The notes under the pieces were generated by a model. It did no database searches, was not told the DNA's origin, and worked only from the letters and a program-made list of their open reading frames with translations. A stretch of DNA of 64,000 bases. Origin: an uncultured Treponema sp. (lineage in GTDB: Bacteria; Spirochaetota; Spirochaetia; Treponematales; Treponemataceae). Each line of letters starts with the position of its first letter. Positions within the stretch are counted from its first letter, which is position 1. Positions 35,930 to 42,748 of this stretch are shown here, piece after piece. The stretch lies in the NCBI GenBank assembly GCA_947165895.1, contig CAMVCB010000003.1:310001-374000 (forward strand). The letters are read 5' to 3'. Both the position numbers and the translations under genes were made by a program.

Positions 35930-36622
35930 CTATTCTCTTGTTAGGAATTTTGTCACAGCAAAAGTTGCGACTGCTTTCAAACCATTTATAGTTAAGGATT
36001 GAAGAGAATCTGATTCTTTTAATGCTCCGACTGCTTCTGTAAGTGCTTCTTTTATATCTTGTTTGCTTTTTTCATCTTTTAGTGAATCAATTGTGTTAGA
36101 AAGCAATGTTATCATTCCGTTTGAATCGTTAGACAAATCCAGTTCAACAGCAAGCATTTTAAGAAATGCACTATGACTAATGGTAACTATTTCTTTGTTC
36201 ATTTTGTAATCGAAAGTTGTATGAGTTATACGCTTAAGTTTTGTTTCAAGAACAGAACGCAGAGCCGTATCTTCTATAACCATTATGTATGTGTCACCAT
36301 TGTCATCAAGCGAAGGAAGATTTCCTGAACTAATTTTTTTGATAAAATCAATAAATATATCATCGTATTCTTCTGAACTCATAAATTTCACGGAAATATT
36401 TTTCTTTGCGGACTTTATGCGTACCTCCGTTGATTTTAGAAGCCGTTCATTATATGCGTTATCGTTTTCTGAAAGAAAATGATTGTTGTCATACTTATTC
36501 AGAAGGTACAGCACAAAATCATAAAAATCATTCTTGGAGCGGTTAGAAAATCCTGTTGTTGTCATTTCATTCCACAAATCATCTACCAATGCAGCTTGAT
36601 TAAAGAAAGATGGTTTTGTCAT
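35930..36622 (-). CDS. Uncharacterised 230-residue protein of the SPFH operon
   Basis: No family recognised. The N-terminal ~50 residues (LVDDLWNEMTTTGFSNRSKN, then DFYDFVLYLLNKYD) look like a small helical domain. The middle is alpha/beta with a hydrophobic strand DTYIMVIED. The end (LTINGLKAVATFAVTKFLTR) could be an amphipathic or membrane-associated helix. The ATG comes one nucleotide after the zinc-ribbon gene stop, so the two are translated together. Its strict placement in the operon argues for a joint function. Confidence 0.7.
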   Translation of the reverse strand: MTKPSFFNQAALVDDLWNEMTTTGFSNRSKNDFYDFVLYLLNKYDNNHFLSENDNAYNERLLKSTEVRIKSAKKNISVKFMSSEEYDDIFIDFIKKISSGNLPSLDDNGDTYIMVIEDTALRSVLETKLKRITHTTFDYKMNKEIVTISHSAFLKMLAVELDLSNDSNGMITLLSNTIDSLKDEKSKQDIKEALTEAVGALKESDSLQSLTINGLKAVATFAVTKFLTRE

Positions 36623-36623
36623 T

Positions 36624-37811
36624 TTAATTCCTCAAAAGTAATTTGCTAAATTTATGACCGACACTTAGTGTTCCAGATCTTTTATTTCTTTTCTTTTTTT
36701 GAAGCCATCGCCAATGGTATTCGTCATAAAAAGCAGTTAATTTAAACAAAAACTCTCCACTTTCGTGCAGTTTTATTGCTAAATTCTCACATTCCTGTTT
36801 ACTTCCTGCAATCTGGGTAAGACAAAATATGAGCGTTTTTGTTTCATCTTCTTTTTGCCAGTTAGCAATGGTTTCAGAAATTTGATGCACATTATCAAAG
36901 CCATGTATAGTTACATTCTTGGACTGATAGGCACATTCTATATTATCTTCACACCCAGCAGTTCTGAACCATAGCAACCCCTTAAAATCTGATGAAGAGA
37001 AATATTCTGGATAATGTCTTTTAAACTTTATGAAATTGTTCTCTTGTATATTTCTTTTAGACTTGACTTCTACCGTAACCGTTGTATCTAAGCACCAATC
37101 TTTATGATCTGCCGTTTTCGAAGTCACGTTTCTTTGAGAGATGTTCGTCGTAACAATTTTTGCATCTGAAAGGACTTCAATATAATTCTCGCTAAATATC
37201 ATCACATTCTCTTTTGGCACAATACAACCCGCTATCAGCTCGGCGCGCTTTTTCTGCTTCATATAAAGACTTCCGCCAATAACGCCCGCAAGGGCAATCA
37301 CCACTGCTGCAACCGCAGAAACCTTTGCTATTTTTACAAAACGCAGACGTCCTTTAAGCTTCTTGTTTTCTGTGCTGGATTTTTCAACCTCTGCCTTGTA
37401 TGTCTTAAGGTACTGCATGAATTCTGAATCCGAACCAAATACATCAATTGCCTGATTTACGATAAGTCGGCACTTGTTGTTCCATGCATCTACCCAGAAT
37501 ACTTTGTTTGTTAGACTAGGGTAGTCTTTATCTCGCTGGTTCGCTGCATAGTTAAGAAATCCCCGCATATCTTCCTTGTTATTCGGAATTGGATAAGATT
37601 CTACCAGTTCCCTCTTTTCGGCATCTGTCTGGAGTGACATAAACTTTTTTGCAAACTCGTCCATCGCAGACGATACATTTTCCTTTTCAATCAAAAATCC
37701 ACATGATGGACATTTTGCCGTGTCGGTTGTAATTTGTGCCCCACAATTCGGACATTTGCGTATTTTGCCTATAAATACCTGTTTGCGTTCTATTGATTCG
37801 TTTTCTGCCAT
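36624..37811 (-). CDS. Zinc-ribbon, single-membrane-helix protein, unknown
   Basis: 395 residues. A zinc ribbon at ~19-39 has the cysteines CPNCGAQ and CPSCGFL. A charged helical region follows, then one membrane helix (~168-188, VSAVAAVVIALAGVIGGSLY) and an extended C-terminal domain (~200-385). That domain is rich in aromatic residues (YHWRWLQKKK) with several Cys and no recognised fold. Zinc-ribbon membrane proteins often accompany SPFH proteins, as YdjG/YdjI do. First gene of the operon; the divergent XRE gene across a 132-bp gap may regulate it. Confidence 0.7.
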   Translation of the reverse strand: MAENESIERKQVFIGKIRKCPNCGAQITTDTAKCPSCGFLIEKENVSSAMDEFAKKFMSLQTDAEKRELVESYPIPNNKEDMRGFLNYAANQRDKDYPSLTNKVFWVDAWNNKCRLIVNQAIDVFGSDSEFMQYLKTYKAEVEKSSTENKKLKGRLRFVKIAKVSAVAAVVIALAGVIGGSLYMKQKKRAELIAGCIVPKENVMIFSENYIEVLSDAKIVTTNISQRNVTSKTADHKDWCLDTTVTVEVKSKRNIQENNFIKFKRHYPEYFSSSDFKGLLWFRTAGCEDNIECAYQSKNVTIHGFDNVHQISETIANWQKEDETKTLIFCLTQIAGSKQECENLAIKLHESGEFLFKLTAFYDEYHWRWLQKKKRNKRSGTLSVGHKFSKLLLRN

Positions 37812-37878
37812 AGTTACTTCTTTCCCCTAGTAAGATATGTATATTTTTTACTTTAAACATTATTTAATATGGGTATAT

Positions 37879-37907
37879 TTGTCAATCATTCCATAGTTTT
37901 ATATTAT
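37879..37907 (+). promoter_or_regulatory. Promoter of the XRE regulator
   Basis: TTGTCA (37879-37884), 17-bp spacer, TATTAT (37902-37907), 36 bp before the chosen ATG, in the divergent gap to the zinc-ribbon operon. Confidence 0.6.
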
Positions 37908-37943
37908 GAATTGAAGATATATTTTCCAGTATTATATATGTAT

Positions 37944-38261
37944 ATGGAAACACCATTGGAAACTGTATTCCGAGAAAATCTTAGATTCTATCGTCAAAAG
38001 GCGAAACTTTCGCAGGAAAAACTCTCCATTTTATTAGACAAAAATATCAACTATATAAACATGATAGAAAGTGGAAAAAGTTTACCACCGATTAGTATGA
38101 TTGAGGAAATTGCAAACAGTTTGAATGTCGAGCCTAAATGTTTTTTAGAATCTTTAGAAAGTAATAAACAAAACTATTTTGATAAAGAAGTATTTATACA
38201 AAAAGCAGGAATAGAAATTTCAAAATCTACAGTAGAAATATTACGAAACTTAATGAGATAA
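37944..38261 (+). CDS. XRE-family helix-turn-helix regulator
   Basis: 105 residues beginning [20 protein letters not shown]. The HTH is [40 protein letters not shown], a Cro/C1-type domain at residues ~20-60. The frame is open to 37869, but the extra residues read as non-coding and the predicted promoter lies inside that extension, so ATG at 37944 (or 37938) is used. Likely controls the divergent SPFH operon. Confidence 0.75.
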   Translation: METPLETVFRENLRFYRQKAKLSQEKLSILLDKNINYINMIESGKSLPPISMIEEIANSLNVEPKCFLESLESNKQNYFDKEVFIQKAGIEISKSTVEILRNLMR

Positions 38262-38296
38262 TTAAGGGTGAATATTCTCATATTCACCCCCATACG

Positions 38297-38363
38297 TTAA
38301 TAGTTTTCTTTCACAAAGGCTACTGTTTCTTCCAATGTTGGCAGAGCCGGAATAGCACCGCGC
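38297..38363 (-). pseudogene. Stray 3' end of a fructokinase-like gene
   Basis: Read on the minus strand this is [20 protein letters not shown] plus Tyr and stop. It matches the last 21 residues of the PfkB kinase at 41528-42496 with two amino-acid changes. Nothing of the gene remains upstream: at 38364-38366 the sequence switches directly into the middle of a DUF262 gene on the other strand. Confidence 0.8.
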
Positions 38364-38365
38364 AT

Positions 38366-39448
38366 GGTAAGCTTGTAATTCAACCCGAATATCAGAGAAA
38401 TTACATTTACAACGACGGAAAGCGGGATGTTGCGGTAATTGAATCGCTGCTTTCCGGCTATCCGATTGGTCTGATTTATTTTAATAAGAATGGCGACATG
38501 TACGAGGTCTTAGACGGACAGCAGAGAATCACTTCAATCGGGCGTTTTATTACAAATAAGTTTGCGGTAAAGGTGAACGGTTACGAAAGAAACTTTGACA
38601 GTCTTGATAAAGATATTCAAACTCAGCTTTTAAATACTCCTCTTACAATTTACATCTGCGAAGGCTCAGAAAAAGAAATCAAAGAATGGTTTCAGACAAT
38701 AAATATTGTCGGGGTGCCTCTGAACGAACAGGAGCTTTTGAATGCAGTTTATTCAGGTCAGTTTGTAAATCTCTGCCGCGAGGAATTTTCTAATAGTCAG
38801 AACTCAAAAATTCAGATGTGGGAATCTTATATCAGCGGTAATGTAAAACGTCAGGATTTTCTTCATGCAGCCTTGAACTGGGTTTCTAAAGGAAACATTT
38901 CTGATTATATGGCACGGCACAGAAACGATGACAACATCAATGAAATAAAAAAATATTTTGATTCTGTAATCGACTGGATTGACCGTACTTTTAAATCTGT
39001 TGACTCAAGTATGTGCGGTCTGGATTGGGGGCGGATTTACGAGGAATATCACAAAAACAGCTATGATATTAACAGGCTTGAAACGCGCGTTAACGAACTT
39101 CTTGCAGACTGGCGTGTTACCGATAAAAAAGGCATTTATGAATTTGTGCTTGCAGAAGCAGTTTCAAAAGAAGAAAATCCAGAATTGAGAAAACTTCTTA
39201 ATATCCGTATCTTTGATAAATCAGTAATAAAAACTGTATATTCAAAACAGACACAGTTTGCAAAAGAAAAGGGCTGTTCCAACTGTCCTATGTGTGTCGA
39301 AGCAAATGGTGTAAATAAAAACCGTATTTACGAAGAAAAGGAAATGGATGCAGATCACGCAACTGCCTGGAGTAAAGGTGGTGCGACAGACAAATCAAAT
39401 TGTATAATGCTGTGCAAAACTCATAACAGAATGAAAGGAAACAGATAG
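38366..39448 (+). pseudogene. DUF262/HNH nuclease gene, 5' truncated
   Basis: GmrS/GmrD-like protein: a DUF262 ParB-like NTPase domain and a C-terminal HNH endonuclease. From 38366 the frame reads [20 protein letters not shown], and the DGQQR motif follows at [17 protein letters not shown]. The HNH end has [21 protein letters not shown] and the final [10 protein letters not shown]. The first ~40 codons with the start are missing, replaced by a fructokinase tail, and no ribosome site precedes the first in-frame ATG at 38498. Intact relatives act as modification-dependent restriction nucleases. It may be inactive or make a shortened protein; its lost start is found at 32276. Confidence 0.8.
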
Positions 39449-39453
39449 AAAAG

Positions 39454-40236
39454 TCACGAAACTCCAAGCCCAAAAAGGGCAAAATCGGCACGGGCGGGGT
39501 CTTGTGGGAAAACTTCTGCCATTTGTGATGTAAGTGCCAGCGCAGTTTTTCGGTCAGCCTTTGCATTTGGCGGCAAAAGTCCAAGCCTGATTCCTTCCTG
39601 CATTACGTGTACATCCAGGGGGATAAGTAAATCCGAGGTCGGATACCAGGACCAGAGGCCCAGATCTACCGGGGAATTCTGGCGAACCATCCAGCGCAAA
39701 AACATATGAATCCGCTTGTTTGCAGAGTTTTTTCCTTTTGGCACTATTTTTGATTTTGGAAAAGACCGGGAAATTAAATCTGCAAGGGCCCCGGGCAGCT
39801 GGTCCTGGGAAGTAAGATTTTCATACTTTTTCTTTAAAAATTCCCCAAAACTTCCGTTTTCTTTCAGAATTTCCGAAAGCTCAGAAAAAAGCGAATTCAT
39901 ATCAGAAAATGAATAAAATCTGTAGAATTTTGGCAAATTTTCGCCTTTTTTTTCAAAATTTGACGAATTTTCATCAAAATTCTTTTCAAAATCCCGCGAA
40001 ATCAGCCATTTTTTCATTCCACCCGATTTATCAGCCAGCTCAAAAATTCCACGTATTTTCGGAATAAACTGACTTCGACTGCCAAAAGAAAGCATAGCCG
40101 CAATAAAGCAGGCCGCTTCCACATCCTCCTGCCGGGAATACCAGCGGGTAAACTGACTCGGGTCAGCATCCATAAAAGAGGTGGTTTCGTATTTTTCTGC
40201 AAGAAGCTTTAACCTTGCTTTTAGAATATCTTCCAT
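39454..40236 (-). CDS. TIGR02757-family protein (intact copy)
   Basis: 260 residues. Family features include the start LKLLAEKYETTSFMDADPSQ, the central VEAACFIAAMLSFGSRSQF and the late MFLRWMVRQNSPVDLGLWSW and IPLDVHVMQEG. These recall helix-hairpin-helix DNA glycosylase-like folds, but no activity is established for the family. An AGGAG site precedes the ATG. It converges on the DUF262 pseudogene with a 5-bp gap. A broken second copy lies at 32350-33035. Confidence 0.85.
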   Translation of the reverse strand: MEDILKARLKLLAEKYETTSFMDADPSQFTRWYSRQEDVEAACFIAAMLSFGSRSQFIPKIRGIFELADKSGGMKKWLISRDFEKNFDENSSNFEKKGENLPKFYRFYSFSDMNSLFSELSEILKENGSFGEFLKKKYENLTSQDQLPGALADLISRSFPKSKIVPKGKNSANKRIHMFLRWMVRQNSPVDLGLWSWYPTSDLLIPLDVHVMQEGIRLGLLPPNAKADRKTALALTSQMAEVFPQDPARADFALFGLGVS

Positions 40237-40313
40237 AATGCGGCTCCTTTTACATTATCCCGACACATCTGTTTAATTGCAATCTGAGTGGATAAATAAA
40301 ACAAAGAATTTTT

Positions 40314-40341
40314 TTGCATTTTCTTCCCGCCATGCTATAAT
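40314..40341 (+). promoter_or_regulatory. Promoter of the GH53 gene with adjoining inverted motif
   Basis: TTGCAT (40314-40319), 16-bp spacer, TATAAT (40336-40341). Just downstream, over the predicted start of transcription, is TTGACACGTGTTGACAA (40345-40361), with the palindromic centre ACACGTGT, a plausible repressor site. Confidence 0.6.
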
Positions 40342-40376
40342 TTTATTGACACGTGTTGACAATTTCAGGAAGACTT

Positions 40377-41531
40377 ATGAAAATCAATAAAATAATTTAT
40401 ATCGCCCTTGCAGGTCTAATGCTTGCAGGCTGCAGCAGGAAATCTATGGAAAATAAATTTATCCGGGGCTTTGATGCCAGTGCCGTAAACGACGAATGGA
40501 ACAAAGATAAATACTTTGATTTTGACGGAAATAATAAAGATGTATTTGAGATTCTCAAAAATAGCGGGGTTAACTGGATCCGCCTCAGAATCTGGAACGA
40601 ACCGGAAAATCCCAATAACCCGGAAAAGCCTGGAGCATCTAATCTTGCAACTCTTTTGAATCAGGCTGCCCGGGCAAAATCCTTGGGCTTGAAATTTCTT
40701 CTGGATTTTCACTACAGCGATTACTGGGCAGATCCCGGCAAGCAGGCAATTCCTCAAAGCTGGCTAGACTGTAAAAATTCTGATGAAGTCAGGGACAAAC
40801 TTTACGGCTGGACTGAAAAAGTCCTTACGGCACTAAATAAGGCCGGCACCACTCCCGATATGATTCAGATTGGAAACGAAATCAATACAGGAATTCTGAC
40901 AGGTTATTATGAAAATGGAAAACTAAAGCCTCTGTCATCAGTTATTGGAGGAAGCTCAACACGGTCAAAGGAAAATTACATAAAATACCTGGCCGCTGGA
41001 ATTAAAGCAGCCCGCAAGGTCTGCCCACAGTCAAAAATCATGCTTCACCTTGCAGAAGGCGGCGGTAAAATCGACAGGCTTCTGGATATGTATAAAGAAG
41101 CAAATCTTGATTATGATGTCATAGGACTTTCTTACTATCCTTTTGAAAAGAGTCACGGCAGCATCGAAAACCTGGCCGAAAACATCAAATCATTCCAAAA
41201 AAAATACTGCAAAGAAGTTGTAATTGCAGAAACAGCCCATCCCTGGTATGCAAAATCCGCCATTGACGCTGATTTGAAAAATGCCACTGCAAATCTGACG
41301 TTAAAATCCGGCAAAATCTACCCGGGAATTGCAGAAAATAAAGGTCTTGTTACAGCATCAGTTCAAAATCAGGCAGCCGTAATCACCGCCGTTGCAAAAA
41401 CGGCAAAGCAGGCGGGTGCCGGAGGATTTTTCACCTGGGGCGGTGAATATTTGGGCAGCCCCCGCTACGGAATGTTCACAGACAAGGGTAAGGCCATGCC
41501 AAGCCTTAAACTCTTTCGTGCAGATTTCTAA
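40377..41531 (+). CDS. Arabinogalactan endo-beta-1,4-galactanase (GH53), lipoprotein
   Basis: Cuts beta-1,4-galactan side chains of pectin. 384 residues with a lipoprotein signal (LAGLMLAGC). GH53 features: FIRGFDASAV, NWIRLRIWNEP, FLLDFHYSDYWADPGKQ, the acid/base Glu in QIGNEINTG and the nucleophile Glu in VIAETAHPW. The end GGFFTWGGEYLG is also typical. The start at 40377 follows AGGAAG; an upstream in-frame ATG lacks a site and a signal. It converges on fructokinase with a 4-bp overlap. Surface anchoring fits scavenging of plant polymers. Confidence 0.93.
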   Translation: MKINKIIYIALAGLMLAGCSRKSMENKFIRGFDASAVNDEWNKDKYFDFDGNNKDVFEILKNSGVNWIRLRIWNEPENPNNPEKPGASNLATLLNQAARAKSLGLKFLLDFHYSDYWADPGKQAIPQSWLDCKNSDEVRDKLYGWTEKVLTALNKAGTTPDMIQIGNEINTGILTGYYENGKLKPLSSVIGGSSTRSKENYIKYLAAGIKAARKVCPQSKIMLHLAEGGGKIDRLLDMYKEANLDYDVIGLSYYPFEKSHGSIENLAENIKSFQKKYCKEVVIAETAHPWYAKSAIDADLKNATANLTLKSGKIYPGIAENKGLVTASVQNQAAVITAVAKTAKQAGAGGFFTWGGEYLGSPRYGMFTDKGKAMPSLKLFRADF

Positions 41532-42496
41532 TAATTATCCTTCACAAAGGCTTCTGTTTCTTCCAGTGTAGGAAGGGCAGGAATTGCACCCCGCTTTGTA
41601 ACGCAGAGGGAAGCAACAGAGTTTGCAAAGTTTATGTCCTGAATCAGTTCTTCTTTTGTAAAGCTGAGAGGTTTTTCGCGGCGGGTAAGACGGAAGAGAA
41701 GTCCACCATTGAAGCTGTCGCCGGCGCCGGTGGTGTCAGCAACCTTTACCTTTGGCACGCTGATTGTTCCGCTTGCCGTACAGCCTTCTGTCTTTGCAGA
41801 ATAATAAACGCCCTTTGAGCCCAGTGTAATCATAATCAGCTTTACGCCCTGCTCATGGATTTTTACAGCGCCTTCCTCGCAAGACACATCACCGAACAAA
41901 AGTGCAAGCTCCTCATCAGAAACTTTGACAATATCAGCGTATTTAAAAAGGCTTTTAAGCTCTGTCATTGCATCGCTGCGGCCCTTCCACAGGTTAGCCC
42001 GCCAGTTTGGGTCATAGGAAATGAGTCCGCCGGCCTTGTGGACAAGGTCTATTGCCTTAAGGGTTGCGTTTTTTGCCGGCTGGTCTGTAAGGGAAAGCGA
42101 ACCTACATGCAGGATTTTTGTGGATTTCAAAAGGTCTTCGTCTAAATCTGCCTCGCTGAGCTGGGTGTCAGCTCCCGGATTACGGCAGAAAGAAAAATGA
42201 CGCTCGCCGTTTGCATCCAGTGAAACAAAAGCAAGGGTTGTATGCTGCTTGTCTGTTGTCCGCATACCGCTAAGGTCAACATTAAGGGCAGCCAGAGTTT
42301 CGCGTAAATCTTCACCAAATGAATCACAGCCTGTCATACCGACAAAAGCAGCCTTTCCACCAAGCTTTGCAACCGCGCAGGCACAGTTGGCAGGAGCTCC
42401 ACCAGGATTTTCTTCATATATGTTTTTTCCGTCCGCAGATTTTCCTGCAAAAGTGAAGTCAATAAGTATTTCTCCTAAAGCAACTACGTCAGTCAT
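41528..42496 (-). CDS. PfkB-family fructokinase
   Basis: Phosphorylates fructose, 322 residues. PfkB signatures: DVVALGEILIDFTF at the start, NPGGAPANCACAVAKLGG, and the catalytic DTTGAGDSFNGGLL near residue 258. ATG at 42496 is chosen for its AAGGAG site; the frame extends 18 codons upstream. Its context (amylosucrase, which releases fructose, and a sugar importer) supports fructose as substrate. A 3'-end fragment of a similar gene lies at 38297-38363. Confidence 0.9.
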   Translation of the reverse strand: MTDVVALGEILIDFTFAGKSADGKNIYEENPGGAPANCACAVAKLGGKAAFVGMTGCDSFGEDLRETLAALNVDLSGMRTTDKQHTTLAFVSLDANGERHFSFCRNPGADTQLSEADLDEDLLKSTKILHVGSLSLTDQPAKNATLKAIDLVHKAGGLISYDPNWRANLWKGRSDAMTELKSLFKYADIVKVSDEELALLFGDVSCEEGAVKIHEQGVKLIMITLGSKGVYYSAKTEGCTASGTISVPKVKVADTTGAGDSFNGGLLFRLTRREKPLSFTKEELIQDINFANSVASLCVTKRGAIPALPTLEETEAFVKDNY

Positions 42497-42532
42497 CTTA
42501 AATCTCCTTAAAAAATAATATATCAAACACCA

Positions 42533-42678
42533 CAAAAAGCTCCCAGTCAAAGAAGGATTTTCAAAACCGCGCGATATCGCGCTACACGCTGTTTTGCCTT
42601 GGAACTATATACATGGCCGCAATAGCGGCCGCAAAACAGAGTGTTTTTGAAAACCCTTCTTCTCCTTCGCGCTTTTTG
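42533..42678. repeat. Multi-stem structured repeat, copy B
   Basis: 146 bp between the fructokinase start and the GH65 stop. Stems: outer CAAAAAGC / GCTTTTTG; second AAGAAGG / CCTTCTT; the same GCGCGATATCGCGC palindrome as copy A; CTGTTTTG / CAAAACAG; tip GGCCGC-AATA-GCGGCC. The unpaired blocks CTCCCAGTCA and CTCCTTCGCG and AGTGTTTTTG match copy A at 18220-18373, whereas all variable stems changed on both arms. Confidence 0.85.
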
Positions 42679-42706
42679 AATTTATTTTACCTCAGTATCA
42701 ACCCTT

Positions 42707-42742
42707 ATCCGTGGAAATCCGTGCCTATCCGTGTAATCCGTG
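42707..42742. repeat. Tandem ATCCGTG repeats
   Basis: ATCCGTG occurs at 42707, 42717, 42727 and 42736, that is, four units with 9-10 bp spacing, directly downstream of the GH65 stop codon. The unit resembles the outer arm (AATCCGTGTGA) of the palindromic element. Confidence 0.65.
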
Positions 42743-42748
42743 TCAAAA

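Noticed and set aside
37869..37943. Upstream extension of the XRE gene
   Set aside because: Contains the predicted promoter and no ribosome site; the HTH domain is complete from 37944.
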